Counted from the stretch's first letter, positions 35,730 through 44,532 are shown. The stretch is 64,000 bases of DNA from Luteimonas sp. FCS-9 (GCF_001014645.1 NZ_LASZ01000004.1:176758-240757), one strand, 5' to 3'. Numbers and translations: made by a program. Notes: generated by a model from the letters alone, not told the origin.

Positions 35730-37118
35730 TCAGGCGATCACCTCGTAGCAGGGCCGGTACTCGCCGGAGATCTTCATGCGCCGCTGCTCGATGAACGCGC
35801 GCAGCAGCGCGTCGAGCGACTGCATGATGTCGCGGTCGCCGTGAATCTGGAACGGGCCGTACTGCTCCACGCGGCGCAAGCCGTCCTCCTTGACGTTGCC
35901 GGCCACGATGCCCGAGAACGCGCGGCGCAGGTCGGCCGCCAGCTCGTGCGGGCGCCGGCCGTGGTGCAGGTCGAGCGCGGCCATCGCCTCATGGGTCGGC
36001 ACGAACGGCTTCTGCAGGTCCAGCGGGATCGTCAGCGACCAGTTGAAGTAGAACGAGTCCTTGTGCGCGACTCGGTACTCCTTGACCTTGCGGATGCCGG
36101 CCGACATGCGCTTGGCGACCTTCTGCGGGTCGGCGACGATGATCTCGTAGCGCGATGCGGCTTCCTCGCCGAGCGTCAGGCGGATGAACTGGTCGATCTG
36201 CTCGAAGTACGGCGCCGACGCCGTCGGCCCGGTCAGGATGAACGGGAACGGGATCTCCCGGTTCTCCTCCTGCAGCAACAGGCCCAGCAGGTAGAGGATC
36301 TCCTCGGCGGTGCCCACACCGCCGGGGAAGACGATGATGCCGTGGCCCAGGCGCACGAACGACTCGAGGCGCTTCTCGATGTCGGGCATGATCACCAGTT
36401 GGTTGACGATCGGGTTGGGCGACTCGGCGGCGATGATGCCCGGCTCGGTGATGCCGATGTAGCGCGCCGGGTACTGGCGCTGCTTGGCGTGCGCGACGTT
36501 GGCGCCCTTCATCGGCCCCTTCATCGCGCCCGGGCCGCAGCCGGTGCAGATGTCCATGCCGCGCAGGCCGAGCTGGTAACCGACGAGCTTGGTGTAGTCG
36601 TACTCGGCGCGGCTGATCGAGTGGCCGCCCCAGCATACGACCATGTTCGGATCGCCCGGCTGCAGCAGGCGCGCGTTGCGCAGCAGGCCGAACACCGCGT
36701 TGGTGATGCCCGACGACGACTCGAGGTCAGCCGCGTACTCGGGCCCCAATTCGATCGCGGTGTAGGCCAGGTCGCGGACCACCGCGAACAGCAGTTCGGC
36801 CACGCCGAGGATGATCTGGCCGTCGACGAAGGCCATGCCGGGCGCGTTGATCAGCTCGATGCGGATGCCGCGGTCCTGCTGCAACACCTGGATGTCGAAG
36901 TCCGGATAGAGCTCCTGCGCCGCGCGCGGGTCGTCAGACGCACTGCCGCTGGTCAGCACCGCCAGGGCGCAGCGCCGCAGCAGGTCGTGCATGCCCCCGC
37001 TGGAGGCGTCCTTCAGGCGCGCGACCTCGTCCCGGGACAGCACGTCCAGCCCGCCGCGCGGGTACACGTAGGCATTCACCACCGGCAGCGCCGTCGCCGC
37101 CACGCTCGTCTCGCTCAT
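35730..37118 (-). CDS. ppnN: Nucleotide 5'-monophosphate nucleosidase PpnN (LOG family)
   Basis: A 462-residue cytoplasmic enzyme that splits purine and pyrimidine 5'-monophosphates into base and ribose-5-phosphate; in E. coli it is controlled by (p)ppGpp. Visible marks are the central Rossmann LOG domain with CWGGHSISRAEYDYTKLVGY, TGCGPGAMKGPMKGA and the catalytic PGGVGTAEEI, plus the N- and C-terminal extensions of YgdH/PpnN. The start at 37118 (MSETSVAATALPVV) gives a length close to the 454 residues of E. coli PpnN. The long leader to 37175 is not conserved-looking. Confidence 0.95.
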   Translation of the reverse strand: MSETSVAATALPVVNAYVYPRGGLDVLSRDEVARLKDASSGGMHDLLRRCALAVLTSGSASDDPRAAQELYPDFDIQVLQQDRGIRIELINAPGMAFVDGQIILGVAELLFAVVRDLAYTAIELGPEYAADLESSSGITNAVFGLLRNARLLQPGDPNMVVCWGGHSISRAEYDYTKLVGYQLGLRGMDICTGCGPGAMKGPMKGANVAHAKQRQYPARYIGITEPGIIAAESPNPIVNQLVIMPDIEKRLESFVRLGHGIIVFPGGVGTAEEILYLLGLLLQEENREIPFPFILTGPTASAPYFEQIDQFIRLTLGEEAASRYEIIVADPQKVAKRMSAGIRKVKEYRVAHKDSFYFNWSLTIPLDLQKPFVPTHEAMAALDLHHGRRPHELAADLRRAFSGIVAGNVKEDGLRRVEQYGPFQIHGDRDIMQSLDALLRAFIEQRRMKISGEYRPCYEVIA

Positions 37119-37179
37119 CTGCTTCTTCTTCGGCTTCTTTTCAGGGGTGCGGCACTGTAGCGCAGCCGCCCGCACAAAC

Positions 37180-37209
37180 GGAAACGGCCGGGTTTCCCCG
37201 GCCGTTTCC
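37180..37209 (-). terminator. Terminator between the Oar-like receptor and ppnN
   Basis: A perfect 13-bp stem GGAAACGGCCGGG / CCCGGCCGTTTCC with loop TTTC, 23 bases after the receptor stop and followed on the minus strand by GTTTGTG. Confidence 0.8.
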
Positions 37210-37232
37210 TGACGCTCAGCGATTGCGACGGA

Positions 37233-40200
37233 TCAGAACTTGTAGCGGAAGCCGATCTGCACGGACCAGCGAGATTCCCAATCGGTCAGCTGCACCTGGG
37301 TCACACGGGTCGGGTCGAAATTGTAGATGTACTTTCCGTCCACCTGGCTGATGCCCGCGAAGCTGGCAGCGCCACGACCGCTGAACGGCGAGGCGTAGCT
37401 GACCTGTCCCCAATCCTTGTTGATCAGGTTGCCGACGTTCATCACGTCCACCCAGATTTCTGCCTTGTGTCCGTCGAAGAAGGCAGGGATTTCCTGGCTG
37501 ACACGCAGATCGAAAGTATTGACCCACTTGTTGTGTGCGCTGTTTCGCGGCGCGATGCCCCCCCGGTAGCGCAGGAGATCCTCTTCACCGGCCAGCCATT
37601 CGAAGAACGCCTGCTCCATTGCCGCGCCACCGGTGAAGTGCACGTCGCCAGGGCCACCGGGCACGTAGAACAGATCGTTCGAGTACCCGTCGCCATTGGC
37701 GTCGTTGAGGAAGCGCCAGCTGTACGGCAGTCCGGAACGCCCTTCCCAGAACAGCGACACGGTCGTGTGGTTGTCGCCGAAGAACGCCTTGCGGAACTGC
37801 AGGCTGCCGGTGAAGCGGTCCTTGATCTCGTAGTTCGTGGTCGAAGCCACAACATCGTTCGGATTGACGCCGAGCGGGCCGTTCCAGTTGGAGATCGCAC
37901 GAGACGATGTCAGCGGGCTGACTTCGGTCGCGTCGGTATACGTATATCCCAGCGACCAACCCCAGTTCTCGATCAGCGGCTTGCTCAGGCTCATCGTGAA
38001 CTGGGTGCTACGCCCCTGATCGGTGTTCTTCAACAGGATCACGCCATCGTTGTGCCACCCGGTAATGTTTTCATAACCCGGGATCGTGTCGGCGACCGCG
38101 CCTACGCCGGCATTGCTGCCAGCACGCACGCCGGTACCCGCATAAGGATTGACCCAATACAGGTCGCGGCCGTCCTGAGGACGCACGGCATTGACGTTAC
38201 CGATATCGAGGCGCTCGAATGCGATGCCATCCTTGACCTTGGTGTGCAGCAACTCCACCGAACCGGTGATGCCGTACCAAGGCAGCTCGTGATCGAACGC
38301 AAGGTTGGCCTTCCAGACCGACGGCTGACGGATGCCCTTCTCCATCAGGTTGACCATGCTCGTGTAGCCGGAAGCAGGCGACGGAACGGGCAGGTTGTTG
38401 ATGTCGAGCGTGGCCGGCAGTCCGGCCCACATCGCTTCGCGCTCCGCTTGGCTCAGGCCAGCCGCGCGGGCGTTGTAGCCGATCAGTCCGAACCCGCTGT
38501 TCTGGTAGGAGTTTCCCACCCAGACATTGGCCGCAGCGCCTTGGAACAGGCCCACGCCACCGCGAAGCTGCGTGGGACGATCGCTGTCGAACGTGTAGTT
38601 GAAGCCGAAGCGGGGCTGCACCAACGTCTTGTCCAGCGTCTCACGGTTGTCGTACCCATAGATCTCTTGCACCAGCAGGTTGTGCACCGGCACGTCGTCG
38701 ACGTCCGGGATATCCACACGCAGGCCGAACATCAGGTTGAGGTTGTAGTTCACCGCCCAGGTGTCCTGCACGAACAGGCCGGTGTTGTTGTGCTTGTACT
38801 GCATCGCAACAGAATTCAGGTCATTGCCCGGAACTGGCGCATTCAGATCGTAGACCCAGTAACGGCCGGCGCGGAAATCCTCGAGACTGGCAAACCCATA
38901 CGTTCCCCAGATGTTCTGGGCGTACAGGTTGTAGATGTCGTTGGACTCCCAGTCGAAACCGAACTTCAACGTGTGGTCACCGACGTACCAGGTCGCGGCG
39001 CCAAATGCAGTGGTCGTCTCGGTGTTGATCTGATTACCGTGACGGAATTCGTCGGCACCGGCCGCCAGATAGGGCGGCGCAACGTCGGCGTTGCTGACGC
39101 CGCTGCCGATGACGATCGAAGGCAGGCGCGAGTAGACACTGCTCAACGAGTCGTAGGTGCGACGACCGATCTTGAATTCGGTCGAGAAGCTGTCGTTCCA
39201 GTCGCTGAAGAGTTGGACCACGCCAGTCTCAACGGTCTTGGTGATGTCGTACCAGCGGCTGCTCAGACCAAGCGCCTCTCCGGTGGTCGGCATGCCGTGG
39301 CCCGAGTATCCGGTCGCCAAGCCGCTGCCCCCGAGGTTCGGATCGGTCTGCTCGAGCTTCGAATAACGGGCCGAAAGACGGTGGTTGTCGCTGATGTTCC
39401 AGTCGATCTTGACTGCGTACTCTTCGACCTCCTGCTTGGTCTCCGTCGGTGCAGCAGTGCCGCCGAGATCCACGCCGTAAACATCGCGGGCAATTTGCTG
39501 GGCTTCAGTAATGAAGGCCGGATCGATGTCGATGACGTTGGTGGCGTTCGAGCCACGCGGACCGAACGAAGACGCCGCACGGCTCCGCTCGTAGTTCTCG
39601 TAGTTGGCGAAGAAGAACAGCTTGTCCTTCACGATAGGGCCACCAAAGGTAAGGCCGTACGTCTGCTCGTCCTCGAACCCGGTGAATTCAGTATCGGTGA
39701 TCGGATGATCGCCAACGAAGCCCTTGTCACGATAGGTGCCATACACGGAACCGTGGAACTCGTTGGTACCCGATTTGGTCACCGCATCGACAACCGCACC
39801 GGTCGCGCCGGTGATCGTGGTGTCGTAGTTCGCCACATCGATATTGATCGCCTCGATGGCGTCCATCGAAACCGGCTGGCGCAGTGTCGGGAAGCCGTTG
39901 GATTCCAGGCCGAACGTATCGCTCGTGTTCACACCGTCGATGCGGATGGCGTTGTAACGGGGATTCTGACCGCCGACCGTCAGCTCGCCGCGCGACTTGT
40001 CGCTCTGGCTGATGCGCGGATCGAGGCGGACGTAGTCCTGGATGTTGCGGTTAATCGACGGCAACGCTTCGATCTGCTGCAGCGAGACGGACGAACCAGT
40101 ACCCATCTTGTTCGCGCTGAAGATCTCGGACATGCCACCGGCAGCCGTCGCGGTCACGGTCGCCAGCGTTGTCATGTCGCCGGTCAGAACCGTGTTGACG

Positions 40201-40526
40201 GTGTTCGCCTGGTTCAACGCAAGGTAGACGTTGTCCTCGGTGCGGGTGCCCTCGCCCGGCTTGGTGATCGTGATCGTGTAGGGACCGCCGACGCGCAGGC
40301 CGCGCGCGTTGTAGCGGCCGCTGGCATCGGTGGTGGCGCGGCTGACCGTGCCCGACTCGGTATGGACGATGGTCACGTCGGCGCCCGTGACGGGCTGGCC
40401 GCCGGCACCGGTCACCTGGCCGCCGACGCCGGCGGAGGTGCTCTGCGCGAACGCGGGCGCAGCGGCGAGTGCGACGATCAGGCCAAGCGACAGTTTGGAA
40501 AGTCGGGCGCGATTCGGGTGGTTCAT
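37233..40526 (-). CDS. Oar-like TonB-dependent receptor
   Basis: A 1097-residue outer-membrane protein of the OmpA-related/Oar group. The signal peptide is GLIVALAAAPAFAQ. A carboxypeptidase-regulatory-like domain is at about 33-110 (GQPVTGADVTIVHTESG, RATTDASGRYNARGLRVGG). The plug is at about 125-260 (MSEIFSANKMGTGSSVSLQQ, GGQNPRYNAIRIDGVNTSD, ATGAVVDAVTKSGTNEFHGS), followed by a long barrel ending VQIGFRYKF. Compared with neighbouring genes the codon use is slightly less GC-rich. It is flanked upstream by a PhoB-like direct repeat in the right orientation and a -10-like TACCGT, so it is probably made under phosphate limitation. The ligand is unknown. Confidence 0.9.
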   Translation of the reverse strand: MNHPNRARLSKLSLGLIVALAAAPAFAQSTSAGVGGQVTGAGGQPVTGADVTIVHTESGTVSRATTDASGRYNARGLRVGGPYTITITKPGEGTRTEDNVYLALNQANTVNTVLTGDMTTLATVTATAAGGMSEIFSANKMGTGSSVSLQQIEALPSINRNIQDYVRLDPRISQSDKSRGELTVGGQNPRYNAIRIDGVNTSDTFGLESNGFPTLRQPVSMDAIEAINIDVANYDTTITGATGAVVDAVTKSGTNEFHGSVYGTYRDKGFVGDHPITDTEFTGFEDEQTYGLTFGGPIVKDKLFFFANYENYERSRAASSFGPRGSNATNVIDIDPAFITEAQQIARDVYGVDLGGTAAPTETKQEVEEYAVKIDWNISDNHRLSARYSKLEQTDPNLGGSGLATGYSGHGMPTTGEALGLSSRWYDITKTVETGVVQLFSDWNDSFSTEFKIGRRTYDSLSSVYSRLPSIVIGSGVSNADVAPPYLAAGADEFRHGNQINTETTTAFGAATWYVGDHTLKFGFDWESNDIYNLYAQNIWGTYGFASLEDFRAGRYWVYDLNAPVPGNDLNSVAMQYKHNNTGLFVQDTWAVNYNLNLMFGLRVDIPDVDDVPVHNLLVQEIYGYDNRETLDKTLVQPRFGFNYTFDSDRPTQLRGGVGLFQGAAANVWVGNSYQNSGFGLIGYNARAAGLSQAEREAMWAGLPATLDINNLPVPSPASGYTSMVNLMEKGIRQPSVWKANLAFDHELPWYGITGSVELLHTKVKDGIAFERLDIGNVNAVRPQDGRDLYWVNPYAGTGVRAGSNAGVGAVADTIPGYENITGWHNDGVILLKNTDQGRSTQFTMSLSKPLIENWGWSLGYTYTDATEVSPLTSSRAISNWNGPLGVNPNDVVASTTNYEIKDRFTGSLQFRKAFFGDNHTTVSLFWEGRSGLPYSWRFLNDANGDGYSNDLFYVPGGPGDVHFTGGAAMEQAFFEWLAGEEDLLRYRGGIAPRNSAHNKWVNTFDLRVSQEIPAFFDGHKAEIWVDVMNVGNLINKDWGQVSYASPFSGRGAASFAGISQVDGKYIYNFDPTRVTQVQLTDWESRWSVQIGFRYKF

Positions 40527-40636
40527 GGGTGGTAAGCCTCGATGCGTGGATAGCGGCGCGGGCCTTGCGGCTTGGCGGCGGTCAGGTCGGTGAGCGAGTG
40601 GGGGTCCCCTGCCACGGCGCGCGGGCGACGCGCTGT

Positions 40637-40654
40637 GGTTAAGAACAGGTTAAC
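40637..40654. repeat. GGTTAA direct repeat in the Oar receptor leader
   Basis: GGTTAAGAACAGGTTAAC: GGTTAA occurs twice 11 bp apart, and GTTAA..TTAAC is also an imperfect dyad. It lies between the Pho-like box and the gene. It may be a second factor site or the promoter melting region. Confidence 0.4.
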
Positions 40655-40670
40655 ACGGTAGCCCGCGCCG

Positions 40671-40688
40671 GTGACAGTGCCATGACAA
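40671..40688 (-). promoter_or_regulatory. PhoB-box-like repeat upstream of the Oar-like receptor
   Basis: Read on the minus strand: TTGTCAT-GGCA-CTGTCAC, 12 of 14 repeat positions equal to CTGTCAT-N4-CTGTCAT. It is followed after ten bases by TACCGT, a -10-like hexamer at the spacing usual for PhoB-activated promoters. It lies 145 bases before the ATG. Confidence 0.72.
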
Positions 40689-40786
40689 CGCAGGAAGGCC
40701 GCAACCAGCTGAATACCTTGGGATTTATCGGGTTGCGCGACGGTGCGCCGGGCCGCCCGTCGCGGCCCGGTCACATCGGCGGATCT

Positions 40787-41386
40787 TCACGCTGCCGGAA
40801 CGTCCCGCAGGAAGCCGACGATGCCGTCGAGCAGCATCTGCACCGAGATCGCCACCAGCAGCATGCCCATCAGCCGCTCCAGGGCAGTCAGCGCGCGCGC
40901 GCCGAGCAGCTTGTAGAGGTAGGTGGCCGAGAACAGGATCGCCGCGGTCGCGCCCCAGGCGATCAGCAGCGCCAGGCTCCACTCGCCGAGCCGGTCGGGT
41001 TCGTTGCTGCCCATCAGCATCACCGCGGCCATGCCCGAGGGGCCGGCGACCAGCGGGATCGCCATCGGCACGATGAAGGGCTCGCCGTCGGGGATCTCGC
41101 CCATCAGGCCGCCGGTCGGCGGGAAGATCATGCGGATGCCGATCAGGAACAGCACGATGCCGCCGGCGATCGCGACCGATTCCTGGCGCAGATGCATCAC
41201 CTCGAGCGCGTACTTGCCGCCCCACAGGAACAGCATCAGCACCAGCAGCGCGATCAGCAGCTCGCGCGCGAGCACCACGCGCTGGCGCTGCGGGGTCAGC
41301 CGCCGCAGCATGCTCAGGAACACCGGGATGTTGCCGAGCGGATCGAGGATCAGGAACAGCAGCAGCGCGGCCGAGGCGATGGTCAT
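40787..41386 (-). CDS. MarC-family integral membrane protein
   Basis: A 199-residue inner-membrane protein with six predicted helices. Family marks are the start FLILDPLGNIPVFLSMLRRL, the mid-segment IAGGIVLFLIGIRMIFP and VPMAIPLVAGPSGMAAVMLMGS. The MarC/UPF0056 family has no proven transport substrate; the old multiple-antibiotic-resistance name is not supported by later work. The ATG at 41384-41386 overlaps the stop of the SDR gene (ATGA), so the frameshift in that gene may reduce coupled translation of this one. Confidence 0.92.
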   Translation of the reverse strand: MTIASAALLLFLILDPLGNIPVFLSMLRRLTPQRQRVVLARELLIALLVLMLFLWGGKYALEVMHLRQESVAIAGGIVLFLIGIRMIFPPTGGLMGEIPDGEPFIVPMAIPLVAGPSGMAAVMLMGSNEPDRLGEWSLALLIAWGATAAILFSATYLYKLLGARALTALERLMGMLLVAISVQMLLDGIVGFLRDVPAA

Positions 41387-42142
41387 GCAGCAGCTCCGTC
41401 GCCGGGCGACCAGACCTGGCCGCGGTGCGCGGCGCCGGCGGCCGACAGCAGCGCGACGCAGTGCGGGGCGACCTGCGCCGGGTCCTGCGCGAGGCGGTCG
41501 TCCTCCTCGACGTGGGCGCGACTGCGCAGCCCGGTGCGCATCGGCGGCGGGCACAGGCCGCTGACCCGGACCGGCGAATTGGCGAGCTCGGCGTGCAGCA
41601 TGCGCACCAGCGTCTCCAGCGCGGCCTGGGCGATGCCGTAGCCGCCCCAGTAGGCCCCGCCGGTCCGGGCCGGCGGGTCGATCGCGAACACCACGGCGCT
41701 GTCGGCGGCGCGGCGCAGCAACGGCAGGCAGGCCTGGGTCAGCCACCAGCGCGCGGTGAGGTTGACGTGCAGCGCGCGCGAACGCCGCCGGGTCGGTGTG
41801 CTCGAGCGGGGTCAGGCCGGCGAACTGGGCGGCGGCGTGCAGCACGCCGTCCAGGCGCCCGGTCTCGGCCTCGATGCGCGCGGCCATCTGCGCGTAGTCG
41901 TCCGGGCCCGCGCCTTCGAGGTCGAGCGGATACAGCGCCGGCGCGTGTCCCAGCGCCTGCAGCCGATCGTGCAGCCGATTGAGGCGTGGGACCTTGCGGC
42001 CGAGCAGCACCAGCGACGCGCCGGCCTCCGCGCACGCCAGCGCCGCGGCCTCGCCCAGGCCGCCGTGCGCGCCGACGATCAGGATCGTGCGCCCCGCGAG
42101 CCCGGCCGGGCGCACGGGGATCTCCAGCAGCGGTGCGCTCAC
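41383..42142 (-). pseudogene. YciK-like short-chain dehydrogenase, interrupted by a frameshift
   Basis: The first part (GTG at 42142, about 120 residues) has the NAD(P)-binding start GRTILIVGAHGGLGEAAALA and LDGVLHAAAQF. Within a GCGCGCGC run near 41771-41780 the frame breaks. The sequence LHVNLTARWWLTQACLPLLR continues in another frame and runs on to 41383 with AYWGGYGIAQAALETLVRML and RVSGLCPPPMRTGLRSRA. Restoring two bases (GC) in the run rejoins the protein at about 250 residues. The YxxxK site reads YGIAQ and the usual Ser before it is absent, so catalysis would be doubtful even when repaired. It overlaps grxD upstream and marC downstream. It may be a true pseudogene, a phase-variable tract or a sequencing error. 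Confidence 0.82.
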
Positions 42143-42459
42143 GCCTTGAGCACCTCGGCCAGGATGCGGGCCAGCTCGCCCGATTCGTGCAGCTCCAGCG
42201 TAATGTCGCAGCCGCCGATCAGTTCGCCGTGCACGAACAGCTGCGGGAACGTCGGCCAGTTCGAGAACCGCGGCAGGTTGGCGCGGATTTCGGGTTCCTC
42301 GAGCACGTTGATCGTGCGGACATCGCGGGCGCCCGCCGCCTCAAGCGCCTCGACGGTGCGCGCGGAATGGCCGCACATCGGGAACTGCGGCGTCCCTTTC
42401 ATGAACAGCACGACGGCATGGCCGTCGATTTCGGCCTGGATGCGTTCGAGGATCGACAC
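42139..42459 (-). CDS. grxD: Grx4-type monothiol glutaredoxin with a CGHS active site
   Basis: A 106-residue protein aligned end to end with the GrxD/Grx4 family that carries [2Fe-2S] clusters with glutathione. Marks are VVLFMKGTPQFPMCG, WPTFPQLFVHGELIGGCDI and a C-terminal helix. The active site reads Cys29-Gly-His31-Ser instead of the near-invariant CGFS. Lys21 and the WP and GGCD glutathione-binding parts are present. It is first in an operon with the frameshifted SDR gene (GTGA overlap) and marC. Confidence 0.93.
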   Translation of the reverse strand: MSILERIQAEIDGHAVVLFMKGTPQFPMCGHSARTVEALEAAGARDVRTINVLEEPEIRANLPRFSNWPTFPQLFVHGELIGGCDITLELHESGELARILAEVLKA

Positions 42460-42575
42460 GAGGCGACTCCGAAAGGGGCGCGTCGCCGGCAGTGGCGGCG
42501 ACGGTCGGGGTTAGAATCCGCCCATTCTATCGCGTCGCACCCGGCGCCATCGCCTCACGGAGATTTCCGCGCCCC

Positions 42576-43166
42576 ATGCCCGTCGAACACGCCGCCCTGC
42601 CCTACGACCGCACCGCGCTCGAACCGCACCTGTCCGGCGACACGCTGGACCAGCATCACGGCCGGCACCAGCTCGCGCATGTCGAGCGGGTCAACGCGCT
42701 GGTGGCGGGCACCGACCTGGCCGATGCGCCGCTGGAGGCGATCGTGCGCAAGGCGCACGGCGAGCTGTTCGACCACGCCGCGCAGGCCTGGAACAACGCC
42801 TTCTACTGGCATTCGCTCAAGCCGGCCGCGGCCGGCGGCGGCGGCGATCCCAAGGGCAGGCTGGCCGAGGCGATCGCCCGCGACTTCGGCGACGTCGCCA
42901 CGCTGCGCAGCCGCTTCGACGCGCTGGCGCTGCGCCACTTCGGCGCGGGCTGGGCGTGGCTGCTGCAGCGCGGCGACGGACGGCTGGGCCTGGCGGTCAC
43001 CGCGAACGCGGCCACGCCGCTCACCGGCGACGACACGCCGTTGCTCGCCGCGTCGCTGTGGGAGCACGCCTGGTACCTCGACTACCGCGACAACCGGCCA
43101 CGCTACCTCGAGGCGTTCTGGCACCTGGTGAGCTGGGACAGCGTCGCCGCGCGGCTGCGCGCCTAG
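42576..43166 (+). CDS. Fe/Mn superoxide dismutase family protein lacking two metal ligands
   Basis: A 196-residue protein that aligns over its length with SodB (start MPVEHAALPYDRTALEPHLS; FGAGWAWLL; LWEHAWYLDYRDNRPRYLEAFW). Of the four metal ligands, His27 and His164 (WEHAW) are kept. The second His (E. coli H74, in WNHTFYW) is Asn74 here (WNNAFYW), and the Asp (E. coli D157, in DVWEH) is Ser160 (ASLWEH). Gln70 is present. With two ligands gone, normal dismutase activity is unlikely. The start at 42576 has only a distant GGAG. It is divergent from grxD. It is not the main SOD of the cell, I infer. Confidence 0.88.
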   Translation: MPVEHAALPYDRTALEPHLSGDTLDQHHGRHQLAHVERVNALVAGTDLADAPLEAIVRKAHGELFDHAAQAWNNAFYWHSLKPAAAGGGGDPKGRLAEAIARDFGDVATLRSRFDALALRHFGAGWAWLLQRGDGRLGLAVTANAATPLTGDDTPLLAASLWEHAWYLDYRDNRPRYLEAFWHLVSWDSVAARLRA

Positions 43167-43227
43167 CGGACGCCCCCGACGGCGCGCGCTCGGAGATAAT
43201 GCGCCTCCCCCGCCCAGACGCCCTTCG

Positions 43228-44169
43228 ATGACGCCCGCCGCCAGAGCCCAGTGGCAGATCCACCTGTGCGTGCTGCTGTGGGGCTTCACCGCGATCCTCG
43301 GCAAGCTGATCACCCTGCCCGCGCTGCCGCTGGTGTGGTGGCGGATGCTGCTGGTCGCCGGCACGCTGATGCTGCTGCCGCGGGTCTGGCACGGCCTGCG
43401 GGCGCTGCCCGTCCGCCTGCTGCTGGCCTACGCCGGCGTAGGCGCGCTGGTCGCGCTGCATTGGCTGACCTTCTATGGCGCGGTCAAGCTCGCCAACGCC
43501 TCGGTCGCGGCGACCTGCATGGCGCTGGCGACGGTGTTCGTGGCGCTGATCGAGCCGCTGGTCGCGCGCAGCCGGTTCTCGTGGCGCGAACTGCTACTGG
43601 GCCTGGCGGTACTGCCGGGCGTGGCGCTGGTGGTCGGCGGCGTGCCGGCCGGCATGCGCGCGGGCATCGCGGTCGGCGCGCTGTCGGCACTGTTCGTGGC
43701 CTGCTTCGGCGCGATGAACAAGCGCCTGGTCGAACGCGCCGATCCGCTCACGGTCACCGCGCTCGAACTCGGCGCCGGCACCCTGACGCTGACCGCGCTC
43801 GCGCCGTTGATGCCGCTGCTGTTCCCGGCGCTCGCGGGCAGCCTGCTGACGCTGCCCAGCGCGCAGGATGGCGCCTGGCTGCTGCTGCTCGCGTTCGCGT
43901 GCACGCTGTTGCCGTTCGCGCTGTCGCTGGTCGCGCTGCGGCACATGAGCGCGTTCGCCGCGCAGCTGGCGGTCAACCTCGAGCCGGTCTACGCGATCGC
44001 GCTGGCCATCGTGCTGCTGGGCGAGCAGCGCGAGCTCTCGCCGGGCTTCTATGCGGGGGTCGCGATCATCCTCGCGGCGGTGCTGGTCTACCCGGTGCTG
44101 GCGCGTCCGCGCCGCATCGTGCACGCCGAGAACATTGGCACCGGCGAGGCGAAGTCGATCACCCGGTGA
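43228..44169 (+). CDS. EamA/DMT-family membrane transporter
   Basis: A 313-residue inner-membrane protein with ten predicted helices arranged as two EamA repeats (residues about 10-140 and 155-290). Marks are CVLLWGFTAILGKLI, ALHWLTFYGAVKLANASVAA and, in the second repeat, AQLAVNLEPVYAIALAIVLLGE, which is the conserved NLEPV segment. Such proteins export amino acids or other metabolites, but the substrate is unknown. It stands 61 bases after the SOD-like gene and may be co-transcribed with it and the S4-domain gene. Confidence 0.9.
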   Translation: MTPAARAQWQIHLCVLLWGFTAILGKLITLPALPLVWWRMLLVAGTLMLLPRVWHGLRALPVRLLLAYAGVGALVALHWLTFYGAVKLANASVAATCMALATVFVALIEPLVARSRFSWRELLLGLAVLPGVALVVGGVPAGMRAGIAVGALSALFVACFGAMNKRLVERADPLTVTALELGAGTLTLTALAPLMPLLFPALAGSLLTLPSAQDGAWLLLLAFACTLLPFALSLVALRHMSAFAAQLAVNLEPVYAIALAIVLLGEQRELSPGFYAGVAIILAAVLVYPVLARPRRIVHAENIGTGEAKSITR

Positions 44170-44239
44170 GCGCGGACGCGCGCCGATCGCATGCGAGGAC
44201 GGCGACCGGCGATAATGGCCGCCCGCCAGGAGAATCCCG

Positions 44240-44461
44240 ATGCCCGCGACCGTCGAATTCCAGCTCGAGGGCGACTACGTCGAGCTCAACCAGTTGCTCA
44301 AGCTCGAAGGGCTGTGCGACAGCGGCGGTGCCGGCAAGGCGCTGGTCGCCAGCGGCGCGGTGCACGTAGACGGCGCGGTCGAGCTACGCAAGACCTGCAA
44401 GGTCCGCGCCGGTCAGACGGTGACCGTCGGCACCCAGGCGATCCGCGTGGTCGCCGCCTGA
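44240..44461 (+). CDS. Small S4-domain RNA-binding protein (YbcJ-like)
   Basis: A 73-residue protein that is essentially one S4 domain: YVELNQLLKLEGLCDSGGAGKALVASGAVHVDGAVELRKTCKVRAGQTV. The family includes E. coli YbcJ, thought to bind structured RNA. AGGAGA lies seven bases before the ATG. The role is unknown. Confidence 0.9.
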   Translation: MPATVEFQLEGDYVELNQLLKLEGLCDSGGAGKALVASGAVHVDGAVELRKTCKVRAGQTVTVGTQAIRVVAA

Positions 44462-44532
44462 GCGCATGCGCCCGGCATCGGCACCGCCATGGGCGCCCGC
44501 GCCGCCGCTGGCAGCGTCGCGAGGCGTCGCGT

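Noticed and set aside
41387..42142. A 451-residue SDR-MarC fusion protein
   Set aside because: The apparent fusion results only from the frameshift in the SDR gene. The middle is out of frame, and MarC has its own start at 41386.
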